A DNA stretch of 64,000 nt, from positions 930,001-994,000 of the forward strand of contig JAAXNY010000005.1 in NCBI GenBank assembly GCA_013420905.1, in the 5' to 3' direction. The notes under the pieces are model-generated. The model saw only the letters and a program-made list of their open reading frames with translations. It was not told the DNA's origin and made no database searches. Below are positions 21,960 to 34,380 of the stretch, piece by piece. Position 1 is the stretch's first letter, and each line of letters opens with the position of its first letter. This DNA comes from Collybia mongolica. Its lineage: Eukaryota > Basidiomycota > Agaricomycetes > Agaricales > Clitocybaceae. The translations under genes were made by a program, and so were the position numbers.

Positions 21960-24850
21960 GACTACCCTCAAAGCTTCTTGGTCACTGCCGGGGGAACGTC
22001 CGTACTTATCGTGCACCGATTTTTATCATTGGTGGCCGCCGCGTCGAGACTCCAGTTGTTGCCCCATCAAGTTGATTCATTTCTGAACCGTCTAGTGATT
22101 TAGGCAAGAGCCATTGAAGAATTGAGGAAACAGACGCGTCCATCTTGTGCTTTGAGGACAGCAGGCACGCTGAGATGGTTTAAAATTTTTGATAAAACCG
22201 ATATATTTGTGCACTTCTTTAAACTCTAAACGGGTTACAGAAGAGACGTAAGTTATAGACAAGGCCTGGACGAAGCTCACCACGAACTGTCATACTTGAT
22301 ATACTAAATCTCCCTTCTAAAAGATGGTGTGGAATAAAGGACCAAGATTACTTGCGCAAAAGTCCCGTTTTGCGTCGTCCAGTCATGAAAAAGCAGAGCC
22401 TGAGTAGAATTGAGGGCTAGGCCGGGACATATTGGCCAGGAGAGGCTCGTAACGTCCGAAATTGGGGTTTGTCCAGAAGTGGACCGTGAGACTAGTGAGG
22501 ATTGTCCAGAAATTGGGGGGACGATAACGTGTCATCGATGAGGTGTCAATGGGGACATTCCACAGCCCCCGACTTTACTCCCATCTCTTCCCATATAAAA
22601 GACAGGCATCTTGTCTTTTCCCTCCTTTCCTCTAACCATCACCCCCCCAGAAACACCCACCTCCCCTCCCCTCTTGCTGATAAACAGCGGCTGAAATACA
22701 CATCGGGCCTCGAGGGTCGGAGATTCGTCCACTGGTACGTCCCTCCCTTATCGATTGATCTTCGATTCTGGCTGGCCCATCAGGGGCCCCAGCCTTGAGC
22801 ACCCCGTCCTCCATGCAGAATGTCAGACATCCGACTTTGGTCTTGGGCGCGTCCACCTCATTTCTGTGCGCTCTGGAGATGCCTGTTTCAACAGGCAGCC
22901 ACACGCACATTACCATGGGAATGGACATTTCCAGACCATGGTGGTTACTGAATCATTCTCTCGCACGGCAGGCGGAGCTGTCGTATTTGACATCGTCTCT
23001 TTCCTCGTCATGGCCTACCACAAGCTGACCTTGAGGGGTTGGCTCATGATGATGGGCACGAAAACTGAACCGTTTCGTTATCCTTACTTTGAGGAGCCGT
23101 AATCCTGCGCAAAATCCACAGCTCCACAGGTCGCTCCTTAAGAGGACCATGCTGGTGATCATTGTTGCGACGATGACGATGACTGATCATGACGGCGACA
23201 TAGCGGCACCGGCATACGAAACGAGTCAGATCGTTCATACCCTCGCCGACGGTGGAGTGTGGGGGTCTACGCATCCTATACTGATGGTTTACGATGAAAA
23301 TGAGGGTCCACAGGGATCACCAAGGCAGTCGCGCACGGAAGTCGCTATCAACTGTGCCACAGAGCGTACGATCTCCTAAAGCCGAACAATAGATGGATGT
23401 CTTATATAACCTGTAAGTAACCACAGTTAGTCGAAAGTCGGACCACTACCTTACGCCAGGCTTACGCTCTATTGACAGAACGAACGACGACTGCACTGTT
23501 CGGGACGAGTGCTCAATCCGAGATATTAGCCATAGGTCATCGATATCATTCAGATCTCGAAGGTGCTATCATAGGACTGAGATTGAGACATCTTGACATC
23601 GAGGTTGATTCGTGAGACGTGTGCGTTGCATACCCTTCTCTGGTCGATGAGTAGTGCGCCTGCTCTTCCCGCCAAAACCCATCGCAACGGCAGGCAACGG
23701 CTCGTGAATTCGGTGAGCCGTCGTCGCCCTATATGCAAAGACATAATACGAAGATAACCTGGGTTACTTGTAGTAATGAGGTCCCTTCAGTCCGTCGCAT
23801 CTTGTCGACCATGTGATGAGCTCGCCGTCCAGATTAATCTGCCATCCATGTCGCCAGGAAAGCTGCGATGTAGTTGCCCATCGAGGTTACTAGTGCTAGC
23901 GATACAGGCCGCCTCCGGGCTTGACTAACGCCCACTACTCTTGGAGTTTGGAGCCTGGGAGTTGCGAAACGACGAGTTACACCGTATTTCCTGCAATTTT
24001 GTACGGTATTGTTACTTCTGAACATGGGTTCAGCGAAGTAGAGCTCGAGAGTGTGAAAGAACTGTGAAGGTAAAAGACAAGGGTGACGAGTTGCTCCAGA
24101 GTTGGTGCTTGATCAGTCAAAGATGTTTGAACTTGATTTGCTGATGACACTAGCATGTTTGGCCTTTGGAGCAACAAAGCGTCATCCCCCCCCAATCATT
24201 CCTCTTGTCATTCTCAACTCCCAGACTTTACGTCTACACAAGGCCTAGCCATCTGGCACTAGTTGGCCCCATTCTAACTTCTAGGAGGCTCGTGACGCCC
24301 AATTGCAGCACAAAAGCGCACAGGTGTGATGGGCGCCAGAGCATCATATAGTAACAATACATAGCATTCCGCCTCACGAACTACGGGCTCTGCCCAAAGC
24401 TGTGGACAACATGGGCCCCACAGCACACCAAAGCAGCACTGCTGAGTGTAATTTGCTCGCACTCCCAAGGCAGAAGGTACAAGGATGCGCCATAATGTTT
24501 ATCTTTTTGACACCTTCAAGCTGAGCTTCTAGTTCTGGGGGTTCAACGGTTGGGAGACTTAGTAGGCACGGGTGATTCTATTGAGGAATTCTTCATTAAC
24601 GCGGCCAATCTAGGCTTTTTGTGCGGTTCTCAGCGGGAGAAACTTTCCCTATTTTGTTCTGTACCCTCATGGTTATCGGGCCCTTCATCACTTGTGTTCC
24701 TCGCATACAGCAAAACGAAAGAATTCAATTCATCTACGGCCCGCCCCTATGTCCAACAGTCACCAGACCCTATATTCCGCCTGCTTTCCGGATCAATCCA
24801 TTCCGACATATAAACAGGTTGTTGGTCACCGTGTGCCTCCACGCTCTGCC
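21960..24850. repeat. Dispersed repeat, copy B
   Basis: Collinear with copy A (8620-11425). It ends exactly at the 5' edge of the intact aldo-keto reductase gene, whose start codon follows the shared CACGCTCTGCCC at 24842-24851. A core-promoter-like CATATAAAAG at 22595-22604, followed by a pyrimidine-rich run, is present here. No coding frame is conserved well enough to call a gene; minus-strand frames such as AVMISHRHRRNNDH and KERPVELW are shared with copy A but are broken around them. Confidence 0.8.
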
Positions 24851-24854
24851 CATC

Positions 24855-26284
24855 ATGACCACCAATGTTACCAGGGTCTTACTCAATAATGGCACAAAGA
24901 TTCCTGCCGTTGGATTAGGGTGCTCACGATGAAAGCTCCTTCCTTAGATTGACGTTGATTCCTGAAACTAGGTGCTACATGGGTTTTGTAGGAGGCGGGG
25001 AGCGCGCGCTTCAAATGTGTAAGAAAGCCCTCAAAGTATGCTTATCTTTCCCTTTCCTCAAGCCAAGCCTCACGCCCCAAGTTAGGTTGGATATCGCCAT
25101 TTTGATACGGTGATTCTGAAATTCACATAATACCCGAGTCTTGCTGAGATAACTCGGAATCAGGCTGCGAGATACGGTAAGTGCCCTATCCATGTGCGTT
25201 CCTATCTCCAAACTTACCGAACCTTGGGTTTCTCCAGACAACGAGGAACATGTCGGAGCCGCAATCCGTGCCTCTAATATTCCAAGGGACCAGATTTATC
25301 TCACCACGAAACTCGCGTCAGTCGCCATTTGAGGCTTACGAGATCCAGGAGTCCTAAAGCTACCCTTATCTAGAATCTATCACACCAATGTGCGAGAAGC
25401 GTTTGAAGAATCATTGCGGAAACTTGGTTGTGACTATGTTGATCTCTACCTTCTCCATTGGCCACAGCGGGCACATACGGGTATGTGGTCGTTTCAATTT
25501 AAACTCTTTATTGTATCCACAATTTCTCAGAGGAGAGAACTGATGCATTCCGGCCCGACGAACGCCCCAATTTTATCGATGCGTGGAAGGAAATAGAGAA
25601 GCTCTTGGAAACAGGTAAACGCTTATCTACGCTCCGCGATACCTGAAGGAGCTGATGTCTCGTAGGGAAAGTGAAGACTATAGGTGTCTCTAACTTCTCG
25701 GTCAAAACTCTTAGTCAACTCCTCCCTCACTGCACCGTGATCCCTGCCACCAACCAGGTGGAGATGCACCCATGTCTTCCGCAGAACGAGCTCAAAGCAT
25801 TCTGTGACGCAAAAGGGATAGTTCTGACGGCCTACTCACCATTAGGTAGGTCAAACGTGGGACTTATTCCATAAGCCGACAAGCTGATTTGGGACATATA
25901 GGTCGTTCGACGGCATTCTTCAGCGAGCCAACTATCAAGAGTATTGTTGAGCAGCTTGATGTCTCTCCTGCGCAGGTTGTCCTCAGCTGGGCTGTTCAAC
26001 GGGGTACCATCGTCGTTCCAAAAAGCGAAGACGAAGGCCGGTTGAGCGCCAACCTCTCTGTGCGCGACTTTTACATAAACTTCTGGAACTTGCAACTGAT
26101 CGGGTTGACATAGGTGGTCAAGCTCTCTGATGACGATATGCGAGCAGTGGATGAAATCCACTTGAAGCCTGGGATGCATAAATCTCTCTTAAAGTACCAC
26201 GAACCCAATGGAACTGTGTTTGGCTGGACATATGAAGAACTGGGCTGGAACATGACGACGGGCGGTGTCGTACCTCAGCCGTAA
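24855..26284 (+). CDS. Aldo-keto reductase, intact
   Basis: About ten short exons join in phase to a protein of about 310 residues: MTTNVTRVLLNNGTKIPAVG, CYMGFVGGGERALQMC, GYRHFDT (catalytic Asp), AARYD (catalytic Tyr), NEEHVGAAIRAS, QIYLTTKLA (catalytic Lys), GCDYVDLYLLHWPQ (catalytic His), PDERPNFIDAWKEIEKLLET, KVKTIGVSNFSVKTLSQ, PATNQVEMHPCLPQ, LTAYSPLG, SPAQVVLSWAVQRGTIVVPK (cofactor-binding region) and a C-terminus with FGWTYEELGWN. The full D-Y-K-H tetrad is present. The family reduces carbonyls, usually with NADPH, in the cytosol. It resembles the broken copy at the window start throughout. The first donor (GTGCTC) is weak. Substrate cannot be told. Confidence 0.9.
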
Positions 26285-26403
26285 CATCTTAGGGGATCAG
26301 TACGTAGGACGGTGACCAAATTACAAGTCACATTGCCCAGGCTCTTCATAGAATCCACCTTGCAAGTCAATAATTAAATACGGTTACTGTTACATTGACG
26401 GTG

Positions 26404-27602
26404 TTACAGTATTTTGACATAAGATGCCGGAAACAGCCCTTTTTTGCCATTGATCTCTCCTGTCCACCTTGAATCGCAGTATCAGGTGAATGATGTTATG
26501 AAGGGCCGTAGTTAATCTCACCAATCATCCGATGTCCTCTCTGTAACCAAAACTCGCTGATCAGCCTTGAGATTAAGATCTCCCGCATCCTATACGCCAC
26601 CGGGTTACCCAAAGTACTCGAGTCAGCGATGACAGACCCGAAACTACGCACCGTGGACTCATAGTCATATAGCGCGTCAGCCCATTCTCCATATGTCTCC
26701 TCTTCCTCCTCTTCCTCCTTCTCCTCTTCCTGCTGGTGCCGCTGTATAGGAGGCGGTGGCGAATCAGCCGAGTTCGACGTTGCGCGCCGGACAGGCGGAG
26801 GGGCAAATGTGCTCCTTTTCTGTCCAAACGCGGCAGGGGCGGGAGGGGGGGCGGCGGGCGGGGCGTTCTTCCTTGCGCTCGAGGTAACGATGGACCCGAA
26901 CATTCCCTTTGCAGAAGAAGTGTCCACATCTCCGAATTTCTGGCATGGGGTCAGGACATGAGGAACGCAAGCCAGCAGTAGGATTGAAAAACGTGCGATC
27001 GTTACGTACCCGCGACGACACAAGGTTGGACGCTGGCTTCACCGCAACTGGGGGTGGCGCGGAGCGCTGTGGGGGTGGTGGCGGGGGTTGGGCGCTGTTT
27101 CGCGCCGAGAACGCCAGGGACGCAGCGGCCACTCGTCCGACAGCATTGTTGACTTCTGGATCTGATGCCTTCCGGCAAGGAAGCAACGTGTCAGCGACTC
27201 ATCCAATATACATAGCCAAACCGGGTGTTGGAATCTCACAGCAGCAGAGTACGGACTCGATTTCGGCACGCCGTGTTTCAGGCCTGCGGAGAACAGCTGC
27301 GATGTGGCTTCGGGGTTGTTTGCGAGTGCGCGATGGACCGCAGAGGCGGCGGCACCCCCTGACGAGCTCGACCCGGCGGCACCGTGAGATGACCCCTCAG
27401 AGGCCCCAGCGAATATCTCAGGACGCGATGAGAAGTATCTACAGGGATTTGAGCTGATGATCAGTCATCCGCCACAGACGATACGAATCATGATCAGAGT
27501 ATCGCAACGAAACGTCCTCTGGAATGCACGAATCGACACTCACTCATCCAATAACGAAAAGAAGGCCTCCTTCTCGTGGTGTTGGAGGTTCGCAAAAACC
27601 AT
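26404..27602 (-). CDS. SH3-domain protein with proline-rich middle
   Basis: Six exons join in phase. The start at 27602-27600 gives MVFANLQHHEKEAFFSLLDE, then YFSSRPEIFAGASEG, AVHRALANNPEATSQLFSAG, an Ala/Pro-rich middle, KFGDVDTSSAKGMFGS, proline-rich stretches (AQPPPPPPQRSAPPP, FAPPPVRRATS, SPPPPIQ), an acidic Glu run, then a C-terminal SH3 domain: EWADALYDYEST, DAGDLNLKADQRVLVTERTS, DDWWTGEINGKKGLFPASYV and KIL-stop (26406-26404). The ALYDY, DDWW and FPASYV signatures are complete, so the domain should bind proline-rich ligands. Such proteins usually act in actin organisation or endocytosis; that role is inferred. In the unspliced text the SH3 seems to be broken, but both interruptions are ordinary GT-AG introns. 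Confidence 0.9.
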
Positions 27603-28046
27603 TTTGGCAGTCCAAGATAATCGCTGCCCCGGGCCCAAATCCGAAAATCAGGTCACACCCGTGCCAAGTCCATTTTGATCACCGGAGTTATTTTCAGAGC
27701 TTGCGTTATGACTACATTATTCTATTCACACACAAGACGACAAGCAGCAAAGGGACAAGTAAGTGGTTATCAATAGTATCAACGTAGACATTACAATAAT
27801 AGGTACATATCCGAAATAGGAACACGTTTTGGCAAGGAGAAATACGAGCGGCGTCATCAAAAGGAGAGGGAGACAGATCATCAAGAAAGCGAAGCGATGA
27901 ACTAATAGCAAATAATCACCACACAGCAACTGCAGATGAGGATGGAGATGAGGATTAGTAGTACGGGTGAGGCCCAACAGCGAAAACTAGAGTGGAGGGG
28001 TGCGAGGGTCAAGGGGCGGGGGGGGGGGCCTTCCAAAAACGAACGT
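27603..28046. other. Spacer upstream of the SH3 gene
   Basis: Holds the promoter side of the SH3 gene and the 3' end region of the SSXT-domain gene. No further gene is seen. Confidence 0.4.
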
Positions 28047-31000
28047 CTATGTAGCCCAAGAAAAAATATCAAACTCATTCGACTGGTCCGCGGACGGGCT
28101 GGCATTTTGAGACTGCATCTGCGGGCCAGGCGTCCCCGACATATGGCGCAGCTGCATGTGATCGGACTGCAGCCCCCCGCCAGGCGACGACGCAAACGGA
28201 TAGCCCCCTTGGCCCTGCTGCCCCCAGCTTTGGCTGCTCGTCGGCGACGGCACACCACCCCCCGGGCCGCCATACGCACTCGAAGGCGGCGACATCCCAT
28301 ACGACGACGACTGGCCCATCTGCATGCCCTGCTGGTGGTGCATATTCTGCTGCTGCTGCTGCCACCCAGACGCCATCTGCTGATTCTGTTGCTGTTGCTG
28401 CTGCTGGTGCTGTTGAGGATAGACCGGACTCCGCGCCGCCATCGCGCGCGACGCCTGCATCTGCTGCTGCGCCATCAGTCTCTGGTAGTCCTCCTGGCCC
28501 ATGGACGGCCCCCGCTGCTGCACCCGCGGCGTCATCGGCGACTGCGCGCCGTCCGAGGGCGACCGCGTGCTCCGCGCAATGCCCGGTATCGCCGAATTCG
28601 ACCGCAACGCCGGGAACTCGCCGCTGCCCCCCGGCATGGGCATGGGCATAGGCGACGCCGAGCCCTGCGGCGTACCCATCCCACCGGCCTGCATCTGCGC
28701 GAGCCGCTGCAGCTCCAGCATGCGCTCCTGCTGTTGCTGCTGCTGCTGTGCGTACGCCACCTGCTGCGGGCTCATCTGCCCCGCGTTCATCTGCTGCCCG
28801 CCCATCTGCCCCGCGTTCGGGTTCACGTTCATGTTCATATTCATGTTCATTTTCGTGTTGCTGTTGCCGAGCCGCGATTGTTGCATGAGCAGCAGCTGCT
28901 GGCGCTGGTGAGGGTTGAGGTTGTTGATATTCATCCCTGGCGGGAGCATTATACGGGGGTCCACGCCCCCGCCACCGGCCCCTGGCCCGCCCCCATTCTG
29001 CCCTGCGTTGTTGAGGCTGAACATTTGTGCTTGTTGAGACATGGGCGACTGGGGTGGGTTGGCGGATACGGGGCTAGCACTGGGGACGGGGAATTGACCG
29101 CCGGACATGCCCATGTTGTTCTGCATCGACATTCCGTGCATCTGTTGTTGCATCGGGTTGGGCATAGCGCTTCCTGGTCGCTGCTGTATTGGCGTTCCCA
29201 TTTGTTGGGGATTTTGTTGGTGTTGGTGTTGCTGCTGCTGCTGCTGCTGTTGTTGTTGTTGCTGTTGTTGCTGCTGTTGTTGTTGTTGTTGCAGCTGTTC
29301 CTGTTGTTGCCTCGCCTGAATGGCCTGCTGTGCAGACAATGAAGAAAGCTCAGCAAATAGTCAATTCCATGCATCTAAAAACGACGACGAACCTGGGCTT
29401 GCATCATTTTCTGCACCTGCACCCCAACAGGGAGCGTTTGGAACCCGGGGACAACCTTCATCATGTACTGCACAAACTGATGGTTCGGTGTCTGCAGTAT
29501 TGTGTAGAGCTGGTGATAGGCCGCATTCGTTGTTGGGTTGGCAGAATTCCCCAAATTCGACGGTCCAGCGGTGGCGTTAACATTAGGATTGTTGTTCATC
29601 ATGTGCCTGCCGCTCTGCATAGGCTGTGGCAGCGCTGCACCCGACGGCGGAGACATCTGTCTCGCCGCCTGCTGCTGTGCTGCGTGGATCTGCGCCTGCC
29701 TCGCGCGTTCCCTCGTAGATGCAGCGAGTTGTGCCTCTGCCGTGTTCAATAATGACGGATTGAGAGATGCCATTTGTGCTTCAGATATGCGGGGGGACGA
29801 GTGTGCGGGTGGGGGTTGTTGGGGCGCTGCCATGCCACCGCCGTTCGACATGGGCAGCGAGAATTGGGAGGGGGGTGCGTGTGGTATGGGAGGGATTTGT
29901 GCTGGGGGTGGCATCATCGCTGAGGGGGGCTTATTCTCGCCCGTATTTCGTCGCTTCATGGAGAGGTCCGCAGGGAGCTCGTCGAGTCGTTCACGTTTAA
30001 GGTTGGGAGTAGAATTGGTGGATATTGAGACCATGTTGGGGGCGGTCGTAGGTATTATATTATTGGCATTGCGGCGGGCAATCTCCTTGGCGAAGATGGA
30101 GGGGAGTTCGGAATAAATTTGCTGGATACGGTCCATCGGTGCGAACTCGACGTGAGGAGGGGGATCCATTGTCGGGAGAAGCATGTTGCTGTGGTTCTGT
30201 GATAGAATTAGAACAGATGAGAGGAACAGAGATTTGTGCAACTTACGCCCTGCCGGCTATGATCGGCAGCCGCGGCCAGCCAGGTGAGGTTAGCTTGCAA
30301 GCGCGAGGAGTATCTGCTGGAGATGAGGGGTGATGAAAATAGACGCCGGGGGGGGTAAACTCACTGTTGAAACCGTACTTCGGTTGTTGCGAAGCCCCGT
30401 GACTGAAACTCCATGCAAACCCTGAAGATAACGTCAGCGCAGCACTTTAAAAGCCCTCGAAATACATACTTTAGTAGCTCCATGTTCAGTTCCAATATCG
30501 AGACGACTTTTGGGTCATTAGCTTGTGTTAGGGATGTTACGACAGATGATGGGGTCTCGAACGATGATGCTGCGTGTGATTTTGACGATGGCACCGAGTT
30601 AACATCATGGCTTGAACCTGTGGTCGAGGGTCCAGCAGGCGCAGTGGTTGGTGCCGTGTCGACTGGTTTCCCCTCTCCCTGTCCAGCAGCATCCTCCTTG
30701 TTTCCCTCTACACTACCTTCTACACCGGTCGCCTTTGTATCATCCCCTCCATTTTCCTGTTCATCATCCTGATCGGGAGGCGGAGAGAGTTCGCTTAACG
30801 GGGTAGACAGCCGCGAGGCCTGAGCGACTTGTTGCTCCTCCTCTTCTTCCTCTTCTTCCTCCTCCTCCTTCCTGGGGGCCTCCACCGGAGCTTCCTTCTC
30901 CTCCGCCGTTGGCGGTGAGTCAGGCTCGCCTGTCTCGGGTGCTGGGGATAGTGAGGAGCTCCTGTCTCTGGTAGGTGATGTGGAGTTGCCGTCCGCTGGG

Positions 31001-31239
31001 CTGGCAGGTGAAGATGTGTGTGATAGGACTGGATCCTGTGCGTCGACAGGGGTTACTGGGCCTGGGCGTGAAGGGGTGTCTTCGGAAAGAGAGGTAGTCG
31101 GTAGTTTTGGGTGCAGACCGTCCTGGAGATACTGGTCATCATGTGAGAGGTCTGACCATGAGAGAAGCTGGTTGTCCGGCAAGATTAGATTCTGCTTGTC
31201 CAGAGGAGACGGATGGTGATTACGATCGAGATGAATCAT
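28047..31239 (-). CDS. SSXT/SS18-type glutamine-rich transcription coactivator
   Basis: Five exons join in phase from the first in-frame ATG (31239-31237); an upstream exon ending at the TTTTTTGCACAG acceptor is possible. The N-terminal ~250 residues are Ser/Pro/Glu-rich with a Glu run. Then comes an SSXT-like helix pair: VSILELNMELLK, VCMEFQSRG, QYSSRLQANLTWLAAAADHS. It resembles SS18, where this region binds the SWI/SNF ATPase complex. Next are MDRIQQIYSELPSIFAKEIA, a Pro/Gln-rich stretch, HQLYTILQTPNHQFVQYMMK, a long polyGln tract (29220-29320) and a Gln/Met/Gly-rich tail ending NEFDIFSWAT. It likely acts in the nucleus as a chromatin-remodelling coactivator. The long antisense plus-strand frame over this gene is a product of the repeats. 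Confidence 0.8.
29220..29320 (-). repeat. CAG/CAA trinucleotide tract (polyglutamine)
   Basis: A near-continuous run of CAA/CAG codons within the SSXT-type gene encodes about 30 glutamines with few breaks. Mixed CAA and CAG codons should slow length change. Confidence 0.95.
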
Positions 31240-33400
31240 ACCCAAGCCCCGAAATAGAGGGCCAGACGAATTCGACAAGACTCTGTGCAAAAAAGATGGG
31301 GTTGCCTGGTGCCAGCTGTTTTCCGGCGCTCCTCGATCAACGGTCCAACTCCCAAGCGAATTCGTTGCAAATTGATCAATAAATCTCCGTGTTTCCGTCA
31401 GAGAAATGTCGGTCTGGCTTTGTCCGTTTCACGGTATTTTGTTCTGAATTCGATCCTAAGCTCGCAGCGTAAAAGGTGTTGTTTCAAACAACAGGGACAG
31501 CCGTGTGACTTGTTCCTAGACAGCGGAGTCTCAAACAGCCCACAGTACGGAATTCCCATGGAAAAATTGCAATCCCAACTGCAAGAGAGCATGAATTGCC
31601 CTGCGAGTGGCGAGGAGAGCGGGCGGGGGGGGTGGCCAAGAATCCCATTTCATACTGAAAGCCCAGCCTTATAATTATCAACCGTGCTTGTGCCGGCTTT
31701 TAACCTGTCATCGATCAAGATTCATCTACTTTACCCACCACTCAATAGAAGTCTCGATTCGGTTTCCTGCCTGCCACTACCCTATTTGCCGCGAATCACA
31801 ACCTATCATAGTCCATAATCGTGATATATATCGTCCCATCACCTCCACACCCGCACAAGGTACACTTTTTTGCTTCCAAGATTGTCTCATGATTGTCATC
31901 TATTCCAAAAAATTGGCTCACCACAAGCTCGACCGAACATGTCCTGATTTGTTCCCAAGTCTCCCACTGTATGAGTACCTCGCCGCAATCCAACGCTGTA
32001 AAACGGCGAGCGCCCACTTCTGTGCCAGCCATCAAAACGTCTTGGCCCTGACAATAATACATCTTTACAAAATAAATACCAATTCCACGTAAAGTTTAAC
32101 ATAACCGAGCGACCCAGACAGAACTTGGAGCACATGAACCCGCATGCATGTTATATATATTGTCTCTCTATTCAGAATCCGAGGTTGGTTCCGGAACAAT
32201 CTGGGGATGATATGGTTATTTTTGGCTCATCCAGAATGTCATGCATGGGAAGATAAACAGTTTCTTTCAGTAACTCAGACTGAAGCTCTGATTGGAGACC
32301 CATGCAGGACGGTAGTACATGCTTTGTGATTGCTCTCTACTTGGCTCAAAAGCTAGCCAAGGCCCAAGGAACGGAAACATCACCCAACTCACATTGTTTG
32401 TTTCTATTTGGTCCGTGTCAGACTGATGGGGGCACCCCGACGTTCCTTTATTAGTACGTTCTACATAGTTGGGCTAACTGTAAGGGGCGATAATCAAATA
32501 CTGTAGCAACAATGTCAGGCCCAAAGTGGAAAAATCTCAGCAAAAAGGCACCTTAGTACACAGTTTGGTGGGTCTGGAAAAAGTAAATTAGGGATGGAGT
32601 GTTTCCAAACCAACAAGTCGCACGGATATAGTTATATGAATGACTTGAGACTTCCACTCCCCGTAGATGTCCACCCTGTTTCCGTGTACGAACCTGGGAC
32701 GAGCAGGTTTCTATGCACAGTTTGATGAGGTCAGAGATCAGATCAGAGCGCTCTGTAACATACTTGGACGGTGCTGGGAGTCCCCCCCCATTACCCATTG
32801 CCCATGTCGTTCGCGATTCTTGTCCAAAAGATTTTCATCGGTTGATATATGTTGTAGCATTCAGTTCCCCCTTGCAACGACTCCACATGCCAGACCTGTG
32901 AAATCTTTCAGTGCGGTGGTATCGAAAAGCGGGTTTTCAGCCGTTGCCTAGAGGGGTTTGAATGCCTTGGACCTGAGCTCCATCCTAAAGCTGTGTCTGA
33001 TTGGTACTGCCAGCTGCGAGTGGGGTGATTTGCAGAGTTCGCGCGTGACCTGTGGCTTTTTATGCACGGCGAGGTCAGAGATGAGGTCAGAGTGCACCGC
33101 AACGCATTTGAGCGGTATCAAGGCTGCCCTGAACAGACCCCACCTCCCAGGAGGCTTGATATTCTCTCCAAGGGTTCGTCGGTAACATATGTTGTATTAC
33201 CCGAGTTTTCCCAAGTTTCCCTGCCGAGATCCATATATAACGAGGCTATGGCGTCAGGACCTGGGTATTATGCATATAGTGATGCTCGGGTGGGAGGTGG
33301 GTGATTATAGTAATATAGATTACTGTGGTGCTGATTTCCTTGATTGAGTTTAGCCCGAACATGAAAAAGACATAGGCCGTCTCCATCGAAGCTTGCGTTC
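31240..33400. other. Gene-poor stretch with an internal degenerate duplication
   Basis: No gene is recognised. Two similar pieces at about 32665-32880 and 33050-33215 share a GAGGTCAGAGAT.AG.TCAGAG core and a later TATGTTGTA string, suggesting an old local duplication. Only short frames occur. Confidence 0.35.
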
Positions 33401-34380
33401 ACGTTCTTAGGGGTGAGATCAACGCCGCATTTATTTCTTCACGAAACGGGCATGTACTCACATTTACCCTCCATGCAAATACCGTCCTGGAGAGTCTCCG
33501 GATCGTCATCCAGGTCTCTGTTGAACAGTAAGCCTCTGCCTACAGAAGTCAGTGCCGATAATGAACGCACTACGGCGGCGTTACACGGCCTTAGCAACGA
33601 GAGCGGTTGGAGCAAATGTAGCCCCTCGGCATGGGTGGTGGTGGGGCCAGTCTAGGATACGCGGTGAGCACGGGCGAAACAAACAGTAATTGACATGAAG
33701 TACAATCCGTGGGATATAAGGGAGCTCTGATTGGGGGCGTGTGGGATAGACAGCATGGGCGCTAGAATGTTGTCAATCTAAAGTCCCTATCACCAAAAAA
33801 TTACTCACAGGCAGCGGTTTCCGTTCAGTCTGATTTCCTGTAGTTCGGGATTCGACATGATCTTAACGTCAGCGAGTTGTTTGACCCTTAGAATGGATGA
33901 GAAATGGCTGGTCAAATCACAATTGAGCGTGGCACACATACATTGACTAGCGTGGCGTCGAAAGTCGGTCATACACCGTTGTAGCAGGTTGATTGTGGTA
34001 CTAACATCCATGCCACGGTCGAGACCTTCGGCGTGTGGAGTTTGTATGATTTCCATGATGAGAATTATTGTATGTTCTAGATTCCCAACAAGTGGCGAGG
34101 GTGTTGTTTAGGTCGCATTTGGGGAAATACTGCCAGTCGAGGGTTGAGGGGGAAGATTTTACAGGCATCGAGCTGGAGATACCGATACTTTGGGGTCGAA
34201 AACTTCCAGTGCAGCGTGGTCAAATGATAGCATTTCGTCCGTCGTAGGGGAATTGACTTTTACGTTGAATTTGGCGCTTGCTAGATACTTGTGGGGCTTG
34301 TTTCGCGGTGGAGGTTTTGGGCCTTTGAAGCATGCATGAGCAACATCACTAGATCCCATAAGCTAAGTCCGAATACAATC
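33400..34380 (-). pseudogene. Possible degraded F-box/leucine-rich gene
   Basis: Several minus-strand pieces look protein-like and are bounded by splice-like signals: LEVFDPKVSVSPARCL (near 34160), SSILRVKQLADVKIMSNPEL followed by QEIRLNGNRCL and a GTGAGT donor (33805-33910), and LFNRDLDDDPETLQDGICMEG-like text with a GTGAGT donor (33460-33560). No F-box was found and frames do not join over the full span. This could be a decayed leucine-rich protein gene of the kind common in this clade. Confidence 0.25.

Noticed and set aside
26496..26700. SH3 domain apparently truncated after ALYDYES
   Set aside because: Two normal GT-AG introns explain the break; splicing restores the full domain to FPASYVKIL.
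27936..29342. A 468-codon plus-strand reading frame
   Set aside because: It is antisense to the SSXT-type gene and arises from its Gln/Pro-rich repeats; the text is low-complexity His/Leu/Arg with no domain.
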